Of a DNA stretch of 12,641 bases, positions 6,410 to 12,641 are shown piece by piece. Origin of the DNA: Gammaproteobacteria bacterium (lineage in GTDB: Bacteria; Pseudomonadota; Gammaproteobacteria; UBA6429; Thiohalophilaceae); NCBI GenBank assembly GCA_024639445.1, contig JAHEIJ010000038.1, positions 1-12,641 of the forward strand. The letters run 5' to 3'. The translations under genes and the position numbers were made by a program. The notes beneath the pieces were generated by a model that worked only from the letters and a program-made list of their open reading frames with translations, ran no database searches and was not told the origin of the DNA. Each line of letters begins with the position of its first letter. Within the stretch, counting starts at the first letter, position 1.

Positions 6410-8074
6410 ATGCCTTATTTTGAACACATCTTTACCGAGGTAGCGGCGGTACTGGCGGTTGCCTCGCTGGTGGGCGCGATATGCCTGTGGTTACGTCAAC
6501 CACTCATTTCGGCATTTATTCTGGTCGGGGTACTGGTGGGGCCCGTCGGGCTTGATTGGGTACATGCGCATGATCAGGTCGAACTGTTTGCTGAACTGGG
6601 CGTCGGTGTTCTGCTGTTCGTGGTTGGCCTGAAACTCGATCCCACACTTATTCGTACAGTTGGTATGGTATCGGTTGTCACGGGTATCGGTCAGATGTTA
6701 CTGACGGCCATACTTGGTTACGGTTTGGCTTTGGCCTTTGGTCTGGAATCTTTCGCGGCATTTTATGTTGCAGCGGCTCTTACCTTCTCCAGCACTATTA
6801 TTATCGTCAAATTATTATCAGATAAGCGTGATATCGACGCATTGTATGGTCGCATCGCGTTGGGCATCCTGATCGTGCAGGACGTCGTGGTGGTCTTACT
6901 CATGCTGGTGATCGGTGCCTACGGAGTTGAAATCCCTGATGTAAACTTTGCGCTGGAATTAATCAAGGTACTTGCAAAGGGAACTGGCTTCCTGGTTTTG
7001 GTAGGTCTCGTAACCCGCTTTATCCTGCCGTTGCTATTACAGTCTCTCGCCAGGTCTACCGAATTAGTCGTGTTATTCGCCATTGCCTGGGCGATTGGGC
7101 TGGCTTCCCTGGGTGTAGTTTTGGGTTTCAGCCAGGAGGTTGGCGCCCTGGTGGCAGGCATATCGCTTGCCGCTACACCTTACCGTGCTTCGCTGGCCGC
7201 CCGTCTGGTGACCCTGCGTGACTTTCTATTGTTGTTCTTTTTTATCGACCTCGGGGTACATATCGATGTTGCTCACCTGGCGAACGCAGTCATGCCAGCG
7301 ATTATATTGTCGCTGTTCGTACTCATTGGTAAGCCACTCATGGTGATGGCATTCATGGGTCGCATGGGTTATGTCAGGCAAACCAGTACCATGACGGGTC
7401 TAACGCTTGGGCAAATCAGTGAATTTTCCTTAATTCTGGCAACGCTGGGATTAAGCATGGGCCATATCGGTGAAGAGACTGTTGGTCTGATCACCCTGAT
7501 TGGTCTCATTACCATCGGATTTTCCACCTATATGATTTTGTATGCTTATCGCTTATCCGACTGGCTATCGCCTGTGTTGGGGATATTTGAGCGCAAGATC
7601 CATCATCTGGAGGAAGATCTTGGTGATGCTTCACTGAGTGGGCATATTGATGTCGTCATTTTTGGACTTGGGCGCTATGGCAGGAATATCGCACGTGAAT
7701 TGCGTAATCGTGGATTCAAGGTGCTGGGAGTAGACTTTGATCCGGAAGTGGTAAGCTATTGGCATAAGCAGGAATTGCCCACACTCTATGGCGATTCAGA
7801 GGATCCTGAGCTGTTTCACTCTATTCCTCTCAAACAAGCCAAGTGGGTTATCAATACCATTCGTGGTCAGGATCAATGCCTGGTTTTGTTGCACACGCTT
7901 AAGCAACACGACTTTAAAGGTCGGATTGCCCTTACGGCGCACACGGTTAATGAAAAAGCTGCACTCATGAAAGTTGGGGCCGACCTGGTACTGTTGCCGT
8001 TTCGAGATGCGGCCCGGGAAGCGGCGGATCTGTTGCAGGAAAGCTGGCGGGAGGATATCAACCCGAAAGCGTGA
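6410..8074 (+). CDS. CPA2 cation:proton antiporter with C-terminal RCK (TrkA-N) domain, KefB/YbaL-like
   Basis: A 554-residue inner-membrane transporter expected to exchange K+ (or Na+) for H+. About 12 transmembrane helices span residues 7-380, with the CPA2 landmarks LISAFILVGVLVGP (32-45), ELGVGVLLFVVGLKL (62-76), the FSSTIIIVKLL segment (126-136) and the conserved QD at 157-158 inside an ILIVQDVVVVLLM helix. After a linker comes a Rossmann RCK domain (about 414-530) with the nucleotide loop VVIFGLGRYG (415-424) and the acidic end of beta-2 in GVDFDPE (440-446). KefB/KefC also carry an RCK domain but are gated by glutathione; the KefF/KefG partner gene is absent nearby, so glutathione control is unproven. 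The start has no close Shine-Dalgarno (AGGTGA lies about 17 bases away). Confidence 0.92.
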   Translation: MPYFEHIFTEVAAVLAVASLVGAICLWLRQPLISAFILVGVLVGPVGLDWVHAHDQVELFAELGVGVLLFVVGLKLDPTLIRTVGMVSVVTGIGQMLLTAILGYGLALAFGLESFAAFYVAAALTFSSTIIIVKLLSDKRDIDALYGRIALGILIVQDVVVVLLMLVIGAYGVEIPDVNFALELIKVLAKGTGFLVLVGLVTRFILPLLLQSLARSTELVVLFAIAWAIGLASLGVVLGFSQEVGALVAGISLAATPYRASLAARLVTLRDFLLLFFFIDLGVHIDVAHLANAVMPAIILSLFVLIGKPLMVMAFMGRMGYVRQTSTMTGLTLGQISEFSLILATLGLSMGHIGEETVGLITLIGLITIGFSTYMILYAYRLSDWLSPVLGIFERKIHHLEEDLGDASLSGHIDVVIFGLGRYGRNIARELRNRGFKVLGVDFDPEVVSYWHKQELPTLYGDSEDPELFHSIPLKQAKWVINTIRGQDQCLVLLHTLKQHDFKGRIALTAHTVNEKAALMKVGADLVLLPFRDAAREAADLLQESWREDINPKA

Positions 8075-8101
8075 TGAGTAAGGTGGGGAATTAATCGAGA
8101 C

Positions 8102-8131
8102 TTCCGTGGCAAGCTCCATGCCACCACGGAA
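8102..8131 (+). terminator. Stem-loop after the antiporter gene
   Basis: TTCCGTGG (8102-8109) pairs with CCACGGAA (8124-8131), a perfect 8-bp stem enclosing 14 bases. It starts 28 bases after the stop codon. No T-run follows on either strand, so the terminator call is tentative. Confidence 0.35.
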
Positions 8132-8222
8132 ATCATGATGTCCTTATCAACCCCCACATCCTTGTTACTACTATCTTAGGCAAAGCGTGGGTATGGTGTC
8201 TGTAAGACATTCTGGTTATTCA

Positions 8223-8240
8223 TGTAGGATTTTTCCTACA
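8223..8240. promoter_or_regulatory. Dyad TGTAGGA-tttt-TCCTACA, operator-like
   Basis: Perfect 7-bp arms around four T residues. Size and symmetry resemble operators of dimeric regulators (for example the FixJ/LuxR response-regulator type), but as RNA it is also a good hairpin. A terminator role is less likely, as it is about 150 bases past the antiporter stop and no T-run follows. Confidence 0.4.
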
Positions 8241-8270
8241 GCAAAAGTGCTGTTATGGCTAAGGTAGGAG

Positions 8271-8390
8271 GTGATTGGAATTTTCGTTTGCAACAACTCT
8301 GAATCATACCGGGAGCCTTATTGGTGTTTTGATGGAGTTTGAAACGGGACAAATGCTGTTGTTTCAGTGGAAAAATTACAGCAGCGATAA
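8271..8390 (+). pseudogene. Possible decayed small reading frame behind a strong Shine-Dalgarno
   Basis: One frame reads protein-like for 23 codons (including FVCNNSESYREPYWCFDGV), meets TGA at 8340, then continues NGTNAVVSVEKLQQR to TAA at 8388. The only starts are GTG at 8271, which overlaps the ribosome site, or a non-canonical ATT at 8280 eight bases after GGAGG. A different frame from TTG at 8275 gives 44 codons to TAG at 8407. I do not recognise either product. Decay, a tiny peptide or coincidence are all possible. Confidence 0.15.
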
Positions 8391-8437
8391 TACTAATGCA
8401 ACGACATAGCACATAACGAACAGAACACATTAATTTT

Positions 8438-8455
8438 AAGAGGGAATTTAAAATA
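8438..8455 (+). promoter_or_regulatory. Shine-Dalgarno and ATA codon, probable true start of the VOC gene
   Basis: AAGAGGGA (8438-8445) is followed after seven bases by ATA at 8453, in frame with the VOC gene. The ATG at 8477 is 31 bases from this site and has no Shine-Dalgarno of its own. The codons between read PKNPPEE, the lead-in I recall from related proteins. Confidence 0.5.
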
Positions 8456-8476
8456 CCAAAGAATCCTCCCGAAGAA

Positions 8477-8899
8477 ATGCCACGTTGTACCCCATATCTA
8501 TATTACAAGGATGTTAGTGCGGCCCTTGAATGGCTAAGCAGGACGTTTGGTTTGAGTCAGCGCTTCAGCCTGCCCGGTAAGGATGGTAGTCTCATGCATG
8601 CGGAAATGGGACTGCATGATGCTGTCATTATGATGGGTCCTGCTAGTACGGAACGCCGGGTGCAAAGTCCCCAGGATCTGGGTGGAGTTAGCCAGTCACT
8701 TTATATCTACGTAGATGATGTAGACGTCCATTACGAACATGCCAAGGCAGCTGGCGCCATGATACTGATGGAGCCGGATGAGATGTTCTGGCGCGATCGG
8801 ATTTACGCCGTCGCTGACCTGGAAGGCCATCAATGGACCTTTGCCCAGCATGTCAAAGACATACCCCCGGAAAAAATGCAGCTGCCGGGGGACTGGTAA
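8477..8899 (+). CDS. VOC/glyoxalase-superfamily protein (PhnB/COG2764-like)
   Basis: A 140-residue single-chain VOC protein from the first ATG, or 148 residues if it starts at the ATA at 8453. VOC proteins use paired beta-alpha-beta-beta-beta units to bind a metal and act as lyases, dioxygenases or resistance proteins; the substrate cannot be read here. The sequence shows TPYLYYKDVSAALEWLSRTF (5-24), a ligand-like His in LMHAEMG (39-45), YIYVDDVDVHYEHAKAAGA (76-94), and the typical C-terminal DRIYAVADLEGHQWTFAQH (107-125) with E116 as a likely metal ligand. It ends convergently with the DUF2461 gene, 78 bases away. Start uncertainty is the main oddity. Confidence 0.85.
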   Translation: MPRCTPYLYYKDVSAALEWLSRTFGLSQRFSLPGKDGSLMHAEMGLHDAVIMMGPASTERRVQSPQDLGGVSQSLYIYVDDVDVHYEHAKAAGAMILMEPDEMFWRDRIYAVADLEGHQWTFAQHVKDIPPEKMQLPGDW

Positions 8900-8977
8900 A
8901 TTAATTTAGAGTCAGTTGCACTGAAGCGCTGTTACATATTGCTGCCAGAGTGACAGAGTATCGCGAGGCTCTAATTC

Positions 8978-9673
8978 TTAAAACCTCAGCCCCAGCGCAT
9001 TAGTTACGAACTCCACCAGCGGGCTGGAGATAGAAAAGCTTTTTTCCACTTCCTTGATAAAGCGCGGCGTCATAACCAGCTCCGGGTCAGCCTGATGCAT
9101 GGCGATGAAGTTTTTACGCTTCAGGTCTTCAATGAAGAAATGATCCGCCGGGTAACCCCGTGATGGCCGTTTTAACCCGTCGCCTGTGATTCCGCCAAAG
9201 TGTTTTTGTATCGCCTTGTCGTTGATCACTTCATCCCACTTTGCCGGTTTTTCCACGATGGCGGTGCGGACCTTGTCGAGTATCGGATTGGGGGGACGCC
9301 ATATACCGGCACCGAAGAAGACTTCATTAGGCGACAGATGAACATAAAAGCCGGGGGCGTGAGCATCTTTACCGGCAGAATGACGAAACTGGCAACCGAC
9401 GTGCTCCTTGTAGGGCCGTCTGTCTTTGGAAAACCGTGTGTCCTTGTAGATACGAAACATGGAACCGCCGTGAGGGCGGGAGTCATCGATGTAATAAAGG
9501 GACATATCTGATAACCCCGGTCGAATGGCGTCGATGAAATCCATGACCGGTGCAACGACCTCCGACTTGTATCTCGACTTGTTAGCATTAAACCATTCAC
9601 GGTTATTGTTATTTGCGAGTTGTTCAAGGAAAGTAAACATTTCCTTGGGAAAGCCTTGAAAGCCGTTCGCCAT
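8978..9673 (-). CDS. DUF2461 domain-containing protein
   Basis: A 231-residue soluble protein of the DUF2461 (TIGR02453) family; its function is not known to me. Family hallmarks appear in order: FPKEMFTFLEQLANNNNREW (8-27), the arginine-rich MFRIYKDTRFSKDRRPYKEH (72-91), GFYVHLSPNEVFFGAGIWRP (108-127) and LKRPSRGYPADHFFIEDLKR (167-186). Length is normal for the family. An AGGAG seven bases before the ATG supports the start. It lies downstream of the ArsR/AHSA1 pair on the same strand, with a 91-base gap holding a strong stem-loop, so read-through may be limited. No signal peptide or membrane segment is seen. Confidence 0.9.
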   Translation of the reverse strand: MANGFQGFPKEMFTFLEQLANNNNREWFNANKSRYKSEVVAPVMDFIDAIRPGLSDMSLYYIDDSRPHGGSMFRIYKDTRFSKDRRPYKEHVGCQFRHSAGKDAHAPGFYVHLSPNEVFFGAGIWRPPNPILDKVRTAIVEKPAKWDEVINDKAIQKHFGGITGDGLKRPSRGYPADHFFIEDLKRKNFIAMHQADPELVMTPRFIKEVEKSFSISSPLVEFVTNALGLRF

Positions 9674-9710
9674 CGATGTGCTCCTGCCCAGGTCAACACT
9701 TTAAACGAGT

Positions 9711-9743
9711 TCGGTGACAGCGCCACGAAGACACTGTCACCGA
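9711..9743 (-). terminator. 10-bp perfect stem-loop between the AHSA1 and DUF2461 genes
   Basis: TCGGTGACAG (9711-9720) and CTGTCACCGA (9734-9743) are perfect reverse complements around a 13-base loop. On the minus strand the structure begins 21 bases after the AHSA1 stop and ends about 37 bases before the DUF2461 start. There is no T-run, so it may end transcription with Rho, stabilise the upstream mRNA, or be a protein site. Confidence 0.45.
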
Positions 9744-9764
9744 CCCTGGTTTATGCAATGCTGC

Positions 9765-10247
9765 TCAATTTGCCTGAAGATACTCTTCCAGACATTCAAG
9801 CGAACCTTGCCAGCCGCCTTCATGGGCCTGACGCAGTTCTTCATCGGGCAGGCGTTCATGGGTCAGGACCACATCGGTTCCACCATCGGCCTCAAACATT
9901 TCAATTGTAAGCAAGGTTTCACCCATGTCTGCGCCATTCGCGATCCAGTTGAAGGTCATCACCAGTCTTTCGGGTGACTTGATTTCAACAAATGTCCCGG
10001 CGCAGACTGAATCTTCATCCGGGTTACCTTTGCAGTCGTGATCTTCACTGATGGGTGTCATGCGGATCTGGTATTCGCCGCCTTCCTTAAGCTCGAACTT
10101 TTCTACCGTGCTGGTGTGTGAACGGGGACCGAACCATTGGTTTAAGGCGTCGATACTGGTCCAGGCGGTAAAGACCTGTTCACGAGACACAGGATAATGG
10201 TGTTTCAGCTGTAGTGTATCTGTTGCGGTTGCTGCTGCCATGCTCAT
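9765..10247 (-). CDS. SRPBCC / AHSA1-family protein
   Basis: A 160-residue START-like (SRPBCC) protein with the Activator-of-Hsp90 homologue 1 C-terminal fold, a hydrophobic-cavity domain; bacterial members have mostly unknown ligands. Visible marks are YPVSREQVFTAWTSIDALNQ (18-37) followed by WFGP (38-41), the GGEYQIRM strand (56-63), GTFVEIKSPERLVMTFNW (84-101) and the C-terminal helix region LTHERLPDEELRQAHEGGW (128-146) leading into QGSLECLEEYL. The start codon overlaps the stop of the ArsR gene as ATGA, with AGGAG upstream inside that gene. Translational coupling and shared ArsR control are therefore likely. A second in-frame Met at residue 3 is a possible alternative start. Confidence 0.92.
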   Translation of the reverse strand: MSMAAATATDTLQLKHHYPVSREQVFTAWTSIDALNQWFGPRSHTSTVEKFELKEGGEYQIRMTPISEDHDCKGNPDEDSVCAGTFVEIKSPERLVMTFNWIANGADMGETLLTIEMFEADGGTDVVLTHERLPDEELRQAHEGGWQGSLECLEEYLQAN

Positions 10248-10591
10248 TGTTTTTTCTCCTTTGACCGGGTTTGTTTTAGATAGTCATCTAGCGAATCCAG
10301 TTGTTGTTTCCAGAATTGTTGATAGTGCTCAATCCAGTTATTGGCGGATTGCAAGGGGACAGGGTTAACAGTAAAGCGGTGCACTCGACCTTCTACGCGC
10401 CGGTTTATGAGCTGGGCCTTTTCCAGTACCCGCAAATGTTTTGAGACGGCGGGCAGAGAAATACCAAAAGGTTCAGCCAGCTCTGTTACCTGGGCTTCAC
10501 CTTCGGCCAGGCGCGCCAGGATTGCACGGCGCGTCGGGTCGGAGAGGGCACTGAAAGTCGCATCGAGTGTATCGTCTTTATATTTAACCAT
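10244..10591 (-). CDS. ArsR/SmtB-family transcriptional repressor
   Basis: A 115-residue winged-helix DNA-binding protein, presumably a repressor of its own operon with the AHSA1 gene. It contains FSALSDPTRRAILARLAEGE (13-32), the recognition-helix region ISLPAVSKHLRVLEKAQL (44-61) and the wing NRRVEGRVHRFTV (63-75). It has no cysteine at all, so the metal-sensing sites of ArsR or SmtB are absent and the signal is unknown. ArsR genes overlapping AHSA1/SRPBCC genes are a common arrangement. The ATG lies inside a perfect 20-bp palindrome and no Shine-Dalgarno precedes it; a good promoter places transcription at or next to the A of ATG, which suggests leaderless translation. The tail is lysine-rich. 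Confidence 0.95.
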   Translation of the reverse strand: MVKYKDDTLDATFSALSDPTRRAILARLAEGEAQVTELAEPFGISLPAVSKHLRVLEKAQLINRRVEGRVHRFTVNPVPLQSANNWIEHYQQFWKQQLDSLDDYLKQTRSKEKKQ

Positions 10592-10601
10592 ATGGTTAAA
10601 T
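10582..10601. promoter_or_regulatory. Perfect 20-bp palindromic operator across the arsR start codon
   Basis: ATTTAACCATATGGTTAAAT equals its own reverse complement. It spans the first three and a half codons of the repressor gene, the predicted transcription start and the last three bases of the -10. The position and symmetry fit autorepression by the ArsR-family product. Confidence 0.75.
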
Positions 10602-10626
10602 GTAGTCCGGTTGAGGGAAGTGTCAA
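10599..10626 (-). promoter_or_regulatory. Promoter of the arsR-AHSA1 operon
   Basis: The minus strand reads TTGACA (revcomp of 10621-10626), a 16-base spacer and TACATT (revcomp of 10599-10604). Six to eight bases past the -10 lie the A at 10593 and the A of the start codon at 10591, so the mRNA would have a leader of zero to two bases. Confidence 0.55.
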
Positions 10627-10753
10627 GGAAAAGGATGGATAAAGTGAATGGAAATAAATTATGTTAAACCGAAAAACCACTTTCTTCATGCTAGTATTAA
10701 TTGAAAAATTGTTAGCTACTGCGCACGTTGATGCCTAAACAGCACGTATTGAT

Positions 10754-11632
10754 ATGAAGGCAATAAGTCTCAAGAAGATAGCAATGAACTGCAAAAGTCT
10801 AATAGCCTTTGTGTTACTCAACTTGATATTTTTAGCACAGCCGGTTAGCGCATCGTCCACACAAGAACGAATCGATAGCGATATTATCGCTGGTCAGCCT
10901 GTAATTATTCAGGTTTCAGTGGCACTTGCAGACAATAAAAATCAATGGATCGTACCTGTGCCTGCCGCGATTGGTAATGGTCAGGATGCAAGAACAAATC
11001 TTTATTGGGGTGCGCGTTATGGGTTAAAAACCTATATGACAAGTGATGCCGGTTGGGAAAAAATTGCATTCCTTGCATCCAAGGATTCCAGAATTCTAGA
11101 AAGGCTGGTTCTTCGAAAGAAGTTCTTACGTCATGGCCAATCAGTGCCAGTTTATTTAGTGGCCGACGCGTGGGATGGCAGGTATATCAATGACACGATT
11201 GAACAATTCATGCGATTCAATGCCGGCAATGATGAGGTTGTTGTACGAGCCGATGATAAAAAATTCTATGCCGGAGGCAAGGCACATCTGATTGTGTATG
11301 TGGGCCATAATGCCTTGATGGATTATGTTGGGGTAAAAAATATTATGGTCGCAAGACCCGCTATATCAGAAATCAATCCGATCAACGATGCAATCGTATT
11401 GGCCTGTAAGAGCCAGGACTATTTCTCCTCTCGCCTGGAAAAAGTAAACGCTAATCCATTAGTTATGACAACTGGCTTGATGGCGCCGGAAGCGTATACG
11501 CTTAATGCTGCAATCCAGGAATGGATAACAGGTGCAAGTGTGAAAGAGGTAAGAAAAGCGGCCGCAGCCAGTTATAACAAATATCAGAAAACCGGGCGTA
11601 AAGCGGCAGAAAGATTGTTTGGCGTCCAATAG
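10754..11632 (+). CDS. Secreted protein of unknown family, candidate clan CD-type cysteine peptidase
   Basis: I do not recognise a named family. The 292-residue product has an N-terminal signal peptide (positive 1-14, hydrophobic 15-30, likely cleavage after VSA at 31-33). Next come VSVALADNKNQWIVPVPAAI (54-73) and NLYWGARYGLKTYM (82-95), then LVADAWDGRYI (135-145). A hydrophobic strand, HLIVYV (178-183), leads to GHN with H185, and a second, DAIVLACKS (212-220), leads to C218. After it comes PLVMTTGLMAPEAYTLNAAI (235-254) and a basic helical tail. Strand-His then strand-Cys, 33 residues apart, matches the clan CD peptidase plan and equals the gingipain spacing as I recall it. Peptidase activity is inference. 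An internal Met11 is an alternative start. GC content is lower than in purD, and the gene diverges from arsR across 162 bases. Confidence 0.75.
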   Translation: MKAISLKKIAMNCKSLIAFVLLNLIFLAQPVSASSTQERIDSDIIAGQPVIIQVSVALADNKNQWIVPVPAAIGNGQDARTNLYWGARYGLKTYMTSDAGWEKIAFLASKDSRILERLVLRKKFLRHGQSVPVYLVADAWDGRYINDTIEQFMRFNAGNDEVVVRADDKKFYAGGKAHLIVYVGHNALMDYVGVKNIMVARPAISEINPINDAIVLACKSQDYFSSRLEKVNANPLVMTTGLMAPEAYTLNAAIQEWITGASVKEVRKAAAASYNKYQKTGRKAAERLFGVQ

Positions 11633-11692
11633 AATCAATGGGGCAAACCTAGTTAATATTAAATTTAGTATTACAAAGCGAATTAGCTTCAG

Positions 11693-12641
11693 ATGCATAA
11701 CATCAAAAGAATCTTGATTTGGGCTGTCATTATTGTCACGCCGACAATGTTATGGTTTCTGCTGACGGAGCAAGGTAACGACGCATATGATTCCTGGTTA
11801 GGAGAAACCAGTGAGGTGTCCGAAAGACAACTCAAACAGGCCAATGAAAACCAACATGTCGAGGATAACCTGCCAAAAATCACTCTCGTCCCCGTGCCAG
11901 ATCCACATCAAGGTAGGCCATACCTGGTTGTATCGGTCAAAGGTGGCGGATTGTCACGTACGCCACCGTCCAGGTTAATTGTTATTGACAAACAGGGTAG
12001 ACGTACAGGCTATGATTCGGTGAACAATAAATCATTTAATGATATTCCCAATAGTCATTTTGAAGCTGCCTCGGTACCGAATGTTAGCCCGCCAAGACCT
12101 ATGTTGAAGATTGCAGTCGAACCGGCGGAAACAGCGGACTATAGAATTGAGGTCTTGGCCGGTGAGCCTGGAATGTATGATCTTTATGTAGCCCGACATC
12201 CCTGGCCGGGGAGCCGGTTTTTTCGTACCGCTACAAGGGAAAGTATCGAGAAAGGCGAATTACATAGTTATACAGCCCGATTGGATAATAACATTGCGGG
12301 CGATTTTTTGAGTCATAAACGTATTGAACCTGCCGGTTCACCAATAAAAGTACAAGAAGTCGCCGACATAACAAGTTCTGATATGAGGGTGGACATTGAC
12401 ACGCCTGATATACAATTTAGCGATGACGTAGTAGATACCACTGGCTGGAATATCTATACCGATCAGGAATATGGGTTTAAATTCATGTACGCACCGACTG
12501 ATACGGTTGAAACGGAGTGGGATGGGTTGTTAGTTGGTGATCGTGAGTCATCGGTTGTTATTAAGGTATTACCTCAATCGGATGATCCAATGACTTATCA
12601 ATACAACCGGGCGCGCGCTCCGTTATGGACTTTTGCCGCTA
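11693..12641 (+). CDS. Membrane-anchored envelope protein of unknown family, partial (C-terminus beyond window)
   Basis: An open frame of 316 codons runs to the window edge with no stop. One N-terminal hydrophobic segment (about 7-24, after basic KR) should export or anchor it, with the rest outside the cytoplasm. A polar, perhaps helical stretch (35-58) is followed by beta-rich sequence with PYLVVSVKGGG (76-86), SRLIVIDKQGRRTGYDSV (93-110) and a segment reminiscent of pre-peptidase-type beta-sandwiches, DYRIEVLAGEPGMYDLYVAR (149-168). Near the edge IYTDQEYGFKFMYAPTDTVE (254-273) resembles the opening of a lipoprotein-type YGF/FxYP domain. I cannot name the family. It follows the candidate peptidase by 60 bases on the same strand with similar low GC, so the two may be one operon. 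The Shine-Dalgarno is weak. Confidence 0.75.
   Translation, partial: MHNIKRILIWAVIIVTPTMLWFLLTEQGNDAYDSWLGETSEVSERQLKQANENQHVEDNLPKITLVPVPDPHQGRPYLVVSVKGGGLSRTPPSRLIVIDKQGRRTGYDSVNNKSFNDIPNSHFEAASVPNVSPPRPMLKIAVEPAETADYRIEVLAGEPGMYDLYVARHPWPGSRFFRTATRESIEKGELHSYTARLDNNIAGDFLSHKRIEPAGSPIKVQEVADITSSDMRVDIDTPDIQFSDDVVDTTGWNIYTDQEYGFKFMYAPTDTVETEWDGLLVGDRESSVVIKVLPQSDDPMTYQYNRARAPLWTFAA

Larger units (their letters stand above)
8132..8476. other. Gene-poor intergenic region between the antiporter and VOC genes
   Basis: This stretch holds an 18-bp dyad at 8223-8240, a 10-base perfect Shine-Dalgarno match at 8266-8275 without a canonical start in good spacing, a possible broken small reading frame at 8271-8390, a weak promoter (TTCAGT 8363-8368, 17-base spacer, GATAAT 8386-8391), and the likely ribosome site and ATA start of the VOC gene at 8438-8455. 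No RNA gene was recognised. Confidence 0.5.

Noticed and set aside
8236..8430. 64-codon minus-strand frame in the gene-poor region
   Set aside because: No ribosome site and no protein-like pattern; it lies over the plus-strand signals for the VOC gene.
8906..8974. TTAGAG/CTCTAA inverted repeat between the convergent VOC and DUF2461 genes
   Set aside because: Only six base pairs across a loop of about 57 bases; not a credible bidirectional terminator.

Overview
The window reads as a stretch of chromosome from a Gram-negative, probably autotrophic gammaproteobacterium. The main clues are a phosphoribulokinase N-terminus (Calvin cycle) at the left edge, a proteobacterial-type purD, a KefB/YbaL-like antiporter and tight Shine-Dalgarno sites. 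No phage, insertion sequence, CRISPR array, tRNA or rRNA was seen. Base composition is moderate. Sampled lines in purD are about 55% GC, while sampled lines in the two rightmost genes are about 42-43% GC, so the right end may have a different history.

Layout. Positions 1-3908 hold three minus-strand genes: a five-helix LtaS/sulfatase-fold phosphotransferase-like enzyme, then purD, then the start of phosphoribulokinase (cut by the window edge). A divergent intergenic region at 3909-4028 faces a plus-strand, membrane-anchored purple-acid-phosphatase-like metallophosphoesterase (4029-5429). Then come a 53-residue Pmp3/YqaE membrane peptide (5505-5666), a YtoQ-family protein (5724-6176) and a CPA2 antiporter with an RCK domain (6410-8074). 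A gene-poor 400-base stretch follows, with a clean dyad, an unusually strong Shine-Dalgarno without a good ORF, and a VOC/glyoxalase gene whose best start looks like ATA rather than ATG. On the minus strand, 8978-10591 holds an ArsR-type repressor overlapping an AHSA1/SRPBCC gene by ATGA, then a DUF2461 gene. From 10754 rightward are two exported or membrane-anchored proteins of unrecognised families. The second runs off the window and has no stop codon here.

How the parts may work together. The LtaS-like enzyme and the phosphatase-like enzyme both act outside the cytoplasmic membrane on phosphoesters, and they are divergently transcribed from promoters that appear to share one palindromic -35 hexamer. 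A build-and-trim pair for an envelope phosphopolymer or phospholipid head group is a reasonable guess, not shown. The ArsR/AHSA1 pair looks self-regulated through a perfect 20-bp palindrome that covers the predicted transcription start and the start codon, which implies a leaderless mRNA.

The most novel item is the secreted 292-residue protein at 10754-11632. It carries a His/Cys pair (H185, C218), each following a hydrophobic strand, in the manner of clan CD cysteine peptidases (gingipain, caspase, CHAT). It is followed by a second envelope protein with a beta-rich exterior. I could not place either in a named family.
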